In this document: piece after piece, positions 53,614-63,828 of the stretch
How positions within the stretch are numbered: the first letter of the stretch is position 1
Layout: every line of letters starts with the position of its first letter
Source: Agrypnia vestita
Lineage: Eukaryota > Arthropoda > Insecta > Trichoptera > Phryganeidae
Direction of reading: 5' to 3'
Assembly: GCA_016648135.1 (NCBI GenBank)
Contig: JADDOH010007969.1
Span: 1-64,000 of the forward strand
DNA: 64,000 nt
Position numbers and translations under genes: made by a program
Notes under the pieces: model-generated
The model's database searches: none
Seen by the model: the letters and a program-made list of their open reading frames with translations, nothing else
Told to the model about the DNA's origin: nothing

Positions 53614-54320
53614 TATATTTAAGATTACGCAACATTTTAACGATTGAATCACTCAGAACATTATATTATGCTTTTGTACAATCTGTATTACAATAATAGG
53701 TTGGGGGGCTTTTATAAAAGTAACTTTCAGACTCTTTAAATGACTCAAAAATTAATTGTCAAAGTAATATTAAAAAACCTAGAACCTTCCCTACAGATTT
53801 ACTGGTTAAAAAAAATAATGTTCGAACATTAGACAGATTATACAAAAACACCTAAATTTTACAAATACATAAAGAAAAATTCATTCAACAAAATATAAAT
53901 ACACCACAAACTCATAATTCTCATATTCATAGCCAAAGAACGCAAATAATAAGATGTTTAAACATTCCCAAATACAACAAAACAGCCACAATTATCCAGG
54001 TGTCAAATATTTACATTACTTACCAATGAATATTAGAATTGAAAAACACAAAACAAATAGAATATCAGAAATAAATAATAAATAATAATAAAATAAAAAT
54101 AAATAAATAATAATAGAATCACTGAAAAAAAAATTGTTAGAATTTTAAAAAATAACGGTACTCCGAAAATAATTAGTATACTTGAGCCACATAACCTTAT
54201 GATGTTAGTATTTCTCCAAATAGTTAAACAGGTAGGTACTATTTTTATTTTTTCACAAAATAAATCTGATAATGTGTATTCCACACCGCTTACCATAAAA
54301 GATAATGCCACACCCTATTA
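53614..54320. other. AT-rich stretch without a supported feature
   Basis: Low-complexity AAT/AAAT near 54060-54120. A possible decayed LINE piece cannot be excluded. No gene is called. Confidence 0.4.
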
Positions 54321-54452
54321 CGCATTTGTGTTTATCGGTTGTATGTTCCGCTCGTTGATACTCGCTTACCGTACCAGATAATCGCACATATTAATTAATA
54401 ATAAGCCGTTATTGCGTTAGTGTTTATCGGTTGTGTGTTCCGCTCGTTAATA
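54321..54452 (+). repeat. 46-bp direct repeat upstream of IAP-like locus A
   Basis: TGTTTATCGGTTGTATGTTCC and TGTTTATCGGTTGTGTGTTCC, each followed by GCTCGTT-ATACTC, start at about 54330 and 54418. They lie just 5' of the ATG at 54478, so they may be promoter or leader sequence duplicated in tandem. Confidence 0.7.
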
Positions 54453-54477
54453 CTCCATCTCTCGCTCGTTAAAGTCA

Positions 54478-55056
54478 ATGCAGAACACTGCAACCATGGA
54501 TATGCGACGTGAGGAACATCGCCTTCTCTCCATGGAAAGATGGCCGGCAAAAGCGTTTATGAACGTCGAGCTCGCGGCTCGCAACGGTCTGTATTACACG
54601 GGGCCTGAGGACACGTTGTGCTGCCACTTTTGCAAGTTGGAACTGCGGTGGTGGAAACTGGGGGACGACTCGTCAGTCCGGCACGCGCGCTGGGCCCCCG
54701 AGTGCCCCTTCCTGCAGAGTGAGCCCGTAGGCAACGTCCCCATGAGCCGCCACGTCTGCATCGACATGGAGGGCGTCGGCCGGCCGGCGCGCGTGGTGTA
54801 CACCACGGAGGAGGCGCGCCTGGAGACCTTACGCGACTGGCCGGTGCGCATGCTCCAGACTCCTAATGCCCTGGCTGCCGCCGGCTTCTTCTACACCGGC
54901 TCCGAGGACCAGACCGTCTGCCATAAATACGGCAGCGGCCTCCAGGACCGGGAAGATAACGACGACCCCTTGAAGCAGCACAAGCTGTTTATTCGTTGTA
55001 AATACCCAGACCTGAGCGCCATCAAGAAAGAAAACTGCATTCGCAAGGTTCTTTAA
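54478..55056 (+). CDS. IAP-like protein, BIR1 intact, BIR2 degenerate, no RING
   Basis: Member of the inhibitor-of-apoptosis family, whose BIR domains bind caspases and IAP antagonists in the cytosol. BIR1 spans about residues 12-79 with zinc ligands C49, C52, H69 and C76 in the normal C-x2-C-x16-H-x6-C spacing. BIR2 spans about 111-177, but the second Cys is Tyr151 and the last spacing is H-x5-C, so it should not fold around zinc; the WED-type core is DRED. No RING follows: the frame ends IRKVL and TAA. The start could be Met1 or Met7 (54496, better context); I keep the longer one. The locus lacks an intron where locus B seems to have one (V84-G85 region) and ends where locus B continues, at AAG|GTT. 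It may be a partial retrocopy, a duplicated gene with lost 3' exons, or an exon whose donor is GTTCTT. It is GC-rich against AT-rich flanks. Confidence 0.75.
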   Translation: MQNTATMDMRREEHRLLSMERWPAKAFMNVELAARNGLYYTGPEDTLCCHFCKLELRWWKLGDDSSVRHARWAPECPFLQSEPVGNVPMSRHVCIDMEGVGRPARVVYTTEEARLETLRDWPVRMLQTPNALAAAGFFYTGSEDQTVCHKYGSGLQDREDNDDPLKQHKLFIRCKYPDLSAIKKENCIRKVL

Positions 55057-55314
55057 AAAAAATTTAAGCAATATCTTAATTCAATTATATTTCTATAAAA
55101 TGAATTTACATTATATACCTTCATTTTGTAACAATTTTGTACAGTGCATATCTGTAGGAGCCATAGTCGCGCATATTTTTCTTCAAAGATCTTTAAAAGA
55201 TATAACCTAAATTTTAAATTTTTATTATACATATTTTAATCTTTTCAACTGTCCATTATCAGTTAGTAATGAAAAAATTAAGAGAATGCCAGCGGTGCCG
55301 ATTAATATTATGGC

Positions 55315-56910
55315 TTACAGCCAAACTTTTTACCTAATGCATTATATAACCTGACATGTATCCGATTTACGTTCTTAAAAAACTTTGTAAATCTTCTTTT
55401 GTTTGTGTTACTCTAAACTCTGCTATACTTTTCATATATTAAGGCAACGGTTTTACCCCTTCTGGTTTTAATTCATGGCCCAAAAGTGTATTGTCTGTAC
55501 TTTATACATGCATTTTTGTTTATTCAACAAAACATTATTGAACTTCAATACTTCCATCACTTTGGAAAATCGGGAGTCATGTTCTTTCTCGTTACTTCCC
55601 CATACTAATATGTCATCTACAAAATTTGTTGTCCCTTCGCACTTAATTAACATTTTTTCCATGATTTTTGAAATAATCCTGGGGCGCATGTCATTCCGAA
55701 CATAAGTTTTTTGTATCTATAAAGACAGTTAGATGTTATAAAAGTTGTCAAGTATCTTGAATTAGGATGAAACACTATCACTATTTGATGTAATGCATTT
55801 TGTTATGTCTAGTTTAGAAAAGTATTGTGCTTTATTTATCTTTTCTTCTAATGGTATAGGTGTTCGACGGTAGGGTTGCGTAACTGGTTTTACTGATGAA
55901 TCAATAGGAATCTCAATTAAAATATCCTTACATTTCGGAAAAGGTACATTATTCGATTCCTCTTCAAGATGATTTACACTCGCACCTAACCTAAGAACAC
56001 TCAATCGCAATGCGGTGTCTTTACCCAGTAGGTTTCGTGATCCGTTTCCAATGACGTAAACAGTAGCGCGTTCCATTTTTCGATTAGATTTTATTTGTGC
56101 TTCAAACGAACCTTTGATCTGTAATGGTATCTTCCTTCCGTATGCCAGTAATATATGGTTTGGCTGTTTTACTTGTTTTTCAGACTTAATCTTATTTTCC
56201 TTTAGATATTCCCAGGTTTTACAAGGTATTAAATTAAATTTACATTCCGAATCAATCAGCATTTCTAAATTCACCACTCCTATTTCGCATTTCACTGTTA
56301 AGTCGTCGTTCATATTGAATATGTATTGCGCTTCTTCATTTTCTACAGAACTAACTGCAGTTTCTCTTCGTTGTCGCTTGTTATGGTAATCATTTTCTAT
56401 GTCTTCGTTTTGTGAAAGCTTACGCTTCTGTTCATTTAACTTGGTTCTACAGCATCTCTGGTAATGACTGAGTTTTTGACAACTGTTACATTTCTTGCCT
56501 ATTGCTGGGCAGGGAACACCTCCAGGGACATGTGCAAAATTTCCACATCTAGTACATTTTAACGTCAGTCTCATTTCATTCGACTTTTTTCCTTGTTTAT
56601 TCCATCTTGTATTGTCTTTATTGCTATTTATTATAAAAATAACTTCATTCGTTTTATTTCTTTCTTTTTGTTCATAACTATCAAGCTGAAAGCTCACAAC
56701 TTCTAAAGTATTAGCAATAGTAATTACTTTGTCTAATGTAATTTCATCACCCATAGTTAACATTTTTTTCCTTAATTCTGATGACAAAGATTTTTCTAGT
56801 ATTTGATCCATTATGTGATCGTCTGGTTTTTTGGACTTACATTTTGCTGCCTGGACTATTAATTTAATAAGAAATTTTTCAAAACTTTCTCCTTCATCTT
56901 GCCATAATAT
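55315..56910 (-). pseudogene. Ty3/Gypsy retrotransposon gag-pol relic
   Basis: Minus-strand frame 55762-56931. The Gag C-terminal part (ESFEKFLIKLIVQAAKC) is followed by two zinc knuckles (CTRCGNFAHVPGGVPC, CNSCQKLSHYQRCC) that bind element RNA. An aspartic protease follows in which the catalytic Asp-Ser/Thr-Gly reads DSE (LEMLIDSECKFNLI), then LLGKDTALRL. The RT entry is QPYRRTPIPLEEKI. The RT is then internally deleted and out of frame; a further frame (55468-55689) contains FVDDILVWG, the catalytic box, and degraded RT continues to about 55315 with stops. No LTRs, RNase H or integrase were found. The protease active site, the deletion and the stops each make it inactive. It sits between the two IAP-like loci. 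Confidence 0.78.
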
Positions 56911-56931
56911 TATTATTATTATAAAATTCAA

Positions 56932-57517
56932 TGAGATTTACTTAAAATGTTATTTTTAATACTATAAAATCTATGTTATTTACTGTAATTTATGAGTTAT
57001 CCGCTTACATATCTTCGCTTAAGTTCTATCACCTCGTAACTCAAATCGTGAACTTTTCAGGAGACCAGGAAAATTGTCTACGTAACGTTGCAGTCTGCAC
57101 TGATATATGCTCTGTTTTTGTTTTTGATATGACACATCACCATTGGTTAAACCGTTTTGATTTTAATTGCTCAAACGACGTGTCTTTCAATTCTCTATCC
57201 AATGACATGCGACTCATTTTGACCATTTTTTGACTTCCGCAGTGTTAGAACTTTGGCGACGATATATCAAAATAATATATTTTTTGTACTCAAACTATAT
57301 TGAATGTTTCAACTCCTAGGTATGAAAAATGAAATTCAAATGTTTTAAATATGAGATATACATAATGAGAAAAAGAAATAGTTATCATTAATGAATTTAT
57401 ATTTTAGTCATAACTTCTGAAATCTTTACGGAAAAACATTGTAACTAGAAATAACACCATCTTGAAACTGCTTTAACTAACTTTGTGACTTATTCAAATT
57501 AGATGTAATTGACTTCA
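56932..57517. other. AT-rich stretch without a supported feature
   Basis: One 86-codon frame at 56973-57233 without domain or start context. Nothing else is recognised. Confidence 0.4.
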
Positions 57518-57740
57518 CTTTTACTTCCTTTGTTTCAACTCGTGGAAATTTGGATCGATTTTTAACCCTTTTTCCGTGATCCAATCAAGCTGAAACTTTG
57601 CAAGTAGACTCATGACGACGATCAAGAAGATCTATCAAATTTTCGTTAAAAAATAATAATAATTTTAGTATAATTTTGGATTTTTCAAATTTTTAATGTT
57701 TTTTTCATACAACTCAGTAAGTTGTATGGAGAATCCGACG
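57518..57740 (+). repeat. 550-bp repeat family, 5' part
   Basis: CTTTTACTTCCTTTGTTTC, GACCCTTTTTCCGTGATCC and GACGATCAAGAAGATCTATC as in the other copies. It runs into CATACAACTCAGTAAGTTG and stops before the family 3' end. Confidence 0.75.
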
Positions 57741-57856
57741 CATATTAAGGTATTAAATTTTTTAATGATTAATTATTATAACTACTTATTTTTTATTGGC
57801 ACTGAGATTTATTCATATACTAACTGCTTTATATAAATAATAAATATTCTTCTATA

Positions 57857-58273
57857 TACAGGGTTATTTGGAAAACATTAATAACCTCGCAGGACTATAT
57901 TCCTGCCTTGATTACGAGTCGAAAATGTTCAAGCTATCATGACCTAATATCAATAGTTAAGGAGATATGCGACATCAAAGTTTGCATTTTTTTTTCAATA
58001 TTTCTGACTTATTTTTTGTAATACGTTGGACTAATTTTTTTAAACTTGTATTGAAACGAATGAATTTTTCGTAATTGATATTAGTTACTATAATGATAGT
58101 CCAACGTTTTACAAAAAATAAGTCGGAAATATTGAAAAAAAAATGCAAACTTTGATGTCGATTATCTTCATAACTATTGATATTAGGTCATAATAGCTTG
58201 AACATTTTCGACTCGTAATCAAGGCAGGAGTATAGTCCTGCGAGCTTATTAATGTTTTACAAATAACCCTGTA
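57857..58273. mobile_element. foldback element, 417 bp, internally shortened
   Basis: Arms begin TACAGGGTTATTTGGAAAAC and end with the complement, flanked by TATA. Over 90% identical by eye to the outer arms at 36692-37233, with the central part missing. It lies 180 bp upstream of the IAP-like exon. Confidence 0.88.
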
Positions 58274-58449
58274 TATACTATAAGACCACTGCCTGCTATA
58301 ATAGAGTAAAATACTAGTGTAGCAGGCTGAGCATCAAATTAATGTAGTATTCGACCCTCAGCAACAATAAAACGCGGTTATATATTTTTGTAAACACTAC
58401 AAAATGTTGTCACTTATAAATGTTAAATAAATCTCTCTATCTATCTAAG

Positions 58450-59037
58450 GTTGGCGACGCGGACGCTTCTACCCGTCCTAAGCCCTGCTACCCAAACCTC
58501 ATGTATGCTCCGGATGAGGCGCGCATGGTGTACTCCACGGAGGAGGCGCGCCTGGAGTCCTTCCACCACTGGCCGGTACGCATACGCCAGACCCCCGAGG
58601 CGCTGGCCGCCGCTGGCTTCTACTACACCGGCTCCGGGGACCAGACCGTCTGCTACCACTGCGGCGGCGGCCTTCACCACTGGGAGGACAACAGCGACCC
58701 CTGGGAGCAGCACGCGCTGTGGTTCAACAGGTGCCCGTACCTGATCGCCGTCAAGAAAGAAGACTACATTTGCAAGGTTAACGCCGCGGGCGCTTCTGCC
58801 GCTCGTAAGCGCGTACCAGAACCCAGAGCAGTCCCGGGAAGATCGCAGGATTCGCAGGATTCGCAGGATTCGCAGGATATCTCCAAGCTCTGCAAGATCT
58901 GCTACAACAACCCCAGCAACGTGTGCTTCGTTCCTTGCGGCCACGTGGTGGCCTGCGTAGAGTGCGCCGCCTCCATATCCAAGTGCCCCATTTGTCGCGG
59001 ACCGTGCGTCAAAAATGTGAAGATCTTTTACTCTTAG
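58450..59037 (+). CDS. IAP-like BIR-RING 3' exon
   Basis: C-terminal half of an inhibitor-of-apoptosis protein. An intact BIR lies at codons 31-98 of this exon (ligands in CYHC, H of EQHAL and C of NRCPYL; C-x2-C-x16-H-x6-C, W of HHWED present). A linker with four SQD-type repeats (QDSQDSQDSQD) follows, then a complete C3HC4 RING (CKICYNN, PCGHVVAC, CPICR), the ubiquitin-ligase module that marks bound caspases or the protein itself. The 5' boundary is set at 58450 because TCTCTCTATCTATCTAAG is a good splice acceptor and the coding match to locus A starts at VG. The Met at 58420 would lie in the intron; Met at codon 18 (58501) is an alternative start for an unspliced product. The first BIR exon must lie elsewhere, perhaps upstream of the window's insertions. 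No damage is seen; it looks functional. Confidence 0.8.
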   Translation, partial: VGDADASTRPKPCYPNLMYAPDEARMVYSTEEARLESFHHWPVRIRQTPEALAAAGFYYTGSGDQTVCYHCGGGLHHWEDNSDPWEQHALWFNRCPYLIAVKKEDYICKVNAAGASAARKRVPEPRAVPGRSQDSQDSQDSQDISKLCKICYNNPSNVCFVPCGHVVACVECAASISKCPICRGPCVKNVKIFYS

Positions 59038-59360
59038 CTGATCTATGAATCAAAAAAATGTCCTCAGGAAAGATATTAAATATGGTAAACGACATTAATC
59101 AATGGTCATCCTGAGGAGCATACATTTTTTTATGATTGTCATATTTTCTTGTATTTATTGTGCTTTATTTTTTTAATTTGTATTTTCCATGAAAATATTT
59201 AAAAAAAAAATTATGTGTTAGAATCTAATCTTTTTTTTTATGTAAAAAAAAAAACAATTTTGCATGATTGTCGTCTTTTCTTCTATCTACTACGGTACCA
59301 GGTACTAATATTGACTACAATTTAATTTTATACAATATTATGGCTTTAGATGCGTGGCTT

Positions 59361-59556
59361 GTAAGGACAATGAAGGGGACCCACCACATACCCTGAGCCG
59401 TTCTATGCGCAAAAGCGTCCATATCGGCCCAGCACTTTCGCCGCCTGGTTGGCATTATTTTATGCTAAAGCGACCTCCTCGCTCGGCCCTCGTCAATACA
59501 ACACGCAGATATGAAAACCGGGCGAGTCGGTCGCACAAAACCTTCATTGTCCCTCA
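59361..59556. repeat. short inverted-repeat unit
   Basis: AAGGACAATGAAGG (59363-59376) and its near-complement CCTTCATTGTCC (59541-59552) enclose about 165 bp of GC-richer sequence. Could be a small non-autonomous element; no duplication was identified. Confidence 0.4.
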
Positions 59557-59981
59557 CATATTAATCAAAAATAACAATACAATACATAATACCAATAATA
59601 AAATTTAAATAAAATACATCACCCAAATTGGTTCAAAGGAATCTATTTGATTTACCAGATCAATTATATTAGCCATTCCATATCTTTCTGTAGTAAATTT
59701 GGATGATTTTTTTGTTGCATCAACATTCTGTACAAGTAAATATATCCGAAACATATTGTGTGCATGATTCAGGTAAGGGGGCTATTATAGTTTGCGAAAG
59801 AGCGAATGCCTATATATCTACCGCGAGATTATTAATATTCATCTTTCTCACTCTGATGTCATAGGTATCGATCTGTAAGCTTTTAAAGTGAAAAGGTTTC
59901 ATTAAGAGTTGGTAGTAAATACCTAAATATTTGCACTGTACGTGATTGTTACAAGACGCGGGTATATAGGGTAAATTCATT

Positions 59982-60476
59982 TTACAGAAATAGAATTGAA
60001 TTAAGATATTGCTTAAACATATTTTTGAAAGAATATTTTGCTATGTAAGTGAAATGAGAATGGTTTATTATGAACTGTATTACCTGGGTATACTGTGGTA
60101 TTACTATCAAGGTAGGTATATATTTTGAAGAAAGAGTATGTGTTAGAAACAAAAGTAAAAAGAAGTTTAAGAATGAGTTATGATTACTTAGAATGATCTT
60201 ATTGTCGAGTGTGTATCTTTTCAGTTGATATATAATGTTTTTAAATGCGTTAGTGTAATTATGTGTTATTTGACACGACAGAGGAAAGTAATTCAGTATG
60301 GTTTTTAGGTTTGTTTTGATATGACAACAAAATTTAATATTTGTGTAATATTGGAATAGGTATCTATGACTTGCCCATTCAGCAAGTTTTAATAATTCAT
60401 GGTTTACTTTGTATATTAGTTGTTTATGGTTAATGCCTTTAGTAAAGACCATAGAAAAGAGAAAGTTTGTATACAC
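59982..60476 (-). pseudogene. possible LINE reverse transcriptase remnant
   Basis: Minus-strand frame with KQLIYKVNHELLKLAEWASH, resembling the helix just after the catalytic box of CR1/Jockey-like RT (VN-x-EL-x-K-x-x-EW). The rest is open but unlike a normal RT, and the catalytic box is missing. Its position downstream of the ORF1 at 60528-61402 on the same strand supports a single decayed element with a large internal deletion. Confidence 0.35.
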
Positions 60477-60527
60477 CGCGAATCGGCAAATGACATTACA
60501 ATTTTGACAGGTCCGTCTCCGATTTGA

Positions 60528-61402
60528 TCAAAGAAATGGCTCGCCGACATTTTTTCTTGTATATATGCGTCCATTCTTAATCCAAACAAATTTTATATTT
60601 TTCTGGATGGCTATCTTCTTTGTTTCCGCTAGTAAAAATTTGCATTTTTTTGTAATGTGCTCGGAGATGTAAATAGGCTTGATTTCTTGGTTTTTCTTAA
60701 AGATGGAAGTGTTTAGTGAGAGCTCATAACCTTTCGATTGTTTATTGTGAGATTTAACGGGATAAATGCAGAATAGGGCGTTGGGAGTTTTACGAAATAT
60801 TAATAACTTTTTTCTGCCTCGTGCTGCCTCGCCCGTTGTATGGAGAGGATGTCGCTCTTCTGACCTTCCCAGTTTACTGTTGAGATGATAGTTTTGACAC
60901 TGTGAGTGAGATCAGCGGTTGACTCTGCCGAAGTTTCATGGCATCCACGGATTTCGATGTTGGTGGCTATTTGTTGATACTCCTGTTCGTCAAATTTATT
61001 TTCCAAGTATTCTATTCTTTTAACTAATTCAGATTGCTTTTGTTGAACTTTATCTATCTGATTGCATCTAGACTCGATAACAGTAATTTTTGTCTTTAGG
61101 TCTTCATATTGGTTGCTTACAAATTGTATAGCCTGGAGGATGCTGGTATTTTGATCTGAAATTTGTTTCCATTGCTTATGGTTTTCAGAAAGTTTACTCT
61201 CTAGATAATCGATTAAGGAGGATCGCAGCCCCTCTATGTTACTGTTGTAGAGTGCAACTGAGTTGGCATCGATGGTGATAAGTGATGTATCATTAGCTTT
61301 AGGGGATGGATTGATAATCGGAGGCTCCCCAGATTGTTTTCTATCACTTTTATCTTTTTTGCAAGGCGGGAAAATCCACGATTCTATGTTTTTTGTCGAC
61401 AT
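60528..61402 (-). pseudogene. LINE ORF1 (coiled-coil nucleic-acid chaperone), frameshifted
   Basis: ORF1 proteins of CR1/Jockey/L1-like LINEs coat the element RNA. The minus frame 60800-61402 starts MSTKNIESWIFPPCKKDK. It has a long heptad-rich helix (about residues 55-135: LIDYLESKLSENHKQW, IDKVQQKQSELVKRIEYLEN) and then QQIATNIEIRGCHET, the usual start of the RNA-binding part. It stops early at about 60800 through a frameshift. In the next frame the C-terminal domain continues as KSHNKQSKGYELSLN, KPIYISEHITKKCKFLLAE and KFVWIKNGRIYTRKN, ending at TGA 60528-60530. The W-I-K-N-G-R-I-Y-T-R-K word is characteristic. The element is inactive. Confidence 0.72.
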
Positions 61403-62950
61403 CTTTTTAAAATTTTCTTTGGAGATATTTATACAATCTGTGTGCTAATAACTTGAGCATTTTTTGCAACGAATTGTCTGTTTAATATTTGTTACTGTGC
61501 ACATACATAGATTGCAGACAGCCATTTCTGGATTCATTAACTGTTACAATTTAAATAAGGTTAATCTTTTGAAATTTACCTTTGTTAGTAGGTACGTGTC
61601 AAACTGCACAGCTGGTTTTGTTAGGTCAATAATGTTTTTAAAAGAATAGATGCTTTAGTTGTACACTTCACTTATTTGGAGCTTAAGTTACTTTAATACT
61701 GTTCTGTTTAATAGCGTTTTAGGTCACTTTTATTATTTAATTTTACTTTATTTGTAAATTTTTTACGAAGAATAAAAGTTATGATACTGTAGGTAGTACA
61801 GGAAACAGAAGAGTCAAAAAGACATAAAGAAAAAATAATAAAAACATAAAAGATTCGTGGCCAAAGAAATCATCACCGACGGTTCAAACACTGGTTCAGG
61901 AAAAACTACGGAGCAGAGCCCCGTAGGATCTCCCAGCGGGACACCCAAGTTCCAACAAAGTCTTTAAGATGTCTAAAGTTAGACTCATTTCTCACCAGGT
62001 CGACATTTGTGGGATGCCGACCTGTCTCAAGTGGTCCGTTTATACCTTCAATCAAGTCCTCTCTAGCATCCCTCAACAGAGCACAATCCCAGAGGATATG
62101 TTCCGGGGTCTGGGCCACACGAGCGCAGGCGCACCAAGGATGAGTGGAGAGTCCAAGATCATGTAATTTGGACCTAAACTCACCATGGCCCGACAGTATC
62201 TGTGCTGTGTAGTGATCCAGAGCCGGAAAATACCCTCCGGACCCCTTTCTCTTTTTCACCATCACCCTCGGGAAGAAGAAATGGGTCCATCTCCCAGTGG
62301 TGGTGGCGTCCCATCCTTCTTGCCAGACTTCTAACGTAATTAACCTAATTCGTCTGCCCAACTCCCGAGTCCGCTCGTTTTCCAGGAGCCTGAGAGTCCT
62401 ACCAAAGTAGTCAACTGCCAGGCCCCGCCTCAGATTATGGCGAGCGCTGGTCTCTAAGACCTCCAGATCAGCTCCAGGGAGCACCCCCGCTAATACTGGG
62501 AGGGCCTGCCCAGACACAGTCTGATAAGCTCCCGTCAGCGCCAACAGGAGCACTCTCTGACCACTGTTGAGTGCTGCAGCGACCACCCCAGTTCGGAGTC
62601 TATGCAACCAGACCTGAGCAGCATACGTGACCTGGGCCACGTATGTAGCCTTATAGACTAGTTGCATATCAGGCGAACGGATGCCCCACTCTGCAACGCT
62701 CATCCTCTTTATGGAGGTGAAGAAGACCCCCGCTCATTCGGAGATAGTCTTGACATGAGTCAGGAAGGAGCCCGACATATCAAAGGTCACTCCCAGATAC
62801 TTAACATTTCTTTCAAATTTGATATTTGTGCTTCCCATTTTCACGATCAGATTTCTAACCTGACTCAAGCCACCCTTCATCTTCAAAGCAACCGTTTTCG
62901 AAGGCGCCAGAGTAAGCTTGTTTCTTTCGCACCAATCAGTAATCATCTCA

Positions 62951-63828
62951 GGGCCGGTCTTATAAACGTCCGTTAGTTAAATATCAGACCAAATAAACCG
63001 AAATTTGATATAAACGTCATTATTTTCGTCTTATAACAATCCGTTAGTCAAATTCTAGTAAAATTTTACCGACGGCCGATACCGACAGTCGAACCACCAG
63101 TTTACCGTCCGTTAGTTGAAATTGACAGAAGTATGACATATTGACGTATTATTTTTTAAGGTTAGTTCCGTTGTCAATTTTTAACATGTACATACATACT
63201 GTACAGACTGCTGCTACATTTTCAAGGAAAACGTTTTCAGATAGCAATGTCCAGCTATTATTATATTCAAATTCGTCGGATGAAGAACAAACAAACAAAG
63301 AATGTTCAATATACGAGTGGATTATTTTAATATTTTAGATGACGCAGATTTTATCAACCTTTTTCGTTTATCGAAAAGGTCTGCTTGACAGCTTCTAGAA
63401 GGTATTGGGCAAAATGTAAAAAGGCACACGCGTAGGAATCTGACATTATAATCAACCACAAAATTGCATGTTGCCTTGAGATTCTATACTCTTGGATCAA
63501 TATTATTAGCTGCTGCAGACTTTGTTGGGGTTTCAAAGGACTGCCACTGTGTGTAGTGTTGTGGGAAGTATCCCAAAAATCCGGTGCGAGCGAGAAATTT
63601 TAGGCTATGTTTATAGAAGTTATGTTTCGTTTCCATAGGAAAGAGATATAATTCGCCTCTGACAGCTCTAAAATCATAGACAAGAGCAGTACGATATTGC
63701 GATACTTACGGACGGTAAAAAAAGTTTTATAAGACGAGCGTCGGTAACATTTATAAACGAACGGCCATCCGTTAGTAAATTATCGATTTACTAACGGAAA
63801 TTTGGTCTTTCGTTTATAAGACCGGCCC
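62951..63828 (+). mobile_element. PIF/Harbinger element, 878 bp, defective
   Basis: Perfect 18-bp terminal inverted repeats GGGCCGGTCTTATAAACG with a 3-bp TCA target duplication (62948-62950 and 63829-63831). Subterminal CCGTTAGT words recur at least five times (62981, 63047, 63107 and near the right end). It contains part of a Harbinger transposase. Removing the element and one TCA leaves the host LINE frame in register, which confirms the edges. Confidence 0.9.
63338..63574 (+). pseudogene. PIF/Harbinger transposase N-terminal fragment
   Basis: Plus frame with three stops: DDADFINLFRLSKRSA*, QLLEGIGQNVKRHTRRNLTL*, STTKLHVALRFYTLGSILLA, AADFVGVSKDCHCV*. The pattern FRLSK ... LL-x-x-IG ... 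RN ... ALRFY-x-x-GS ... GVSK is the helix-turn-helix start of Harbinger-type transposases. The DDE nuclease part is absent. TATTTTAG just before 63338 looks like a splice acceptor, and an upstream frame (to 63338) with SNSSDEEQ may be the first exon, out of frame with this one. Confidence 0.75.
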
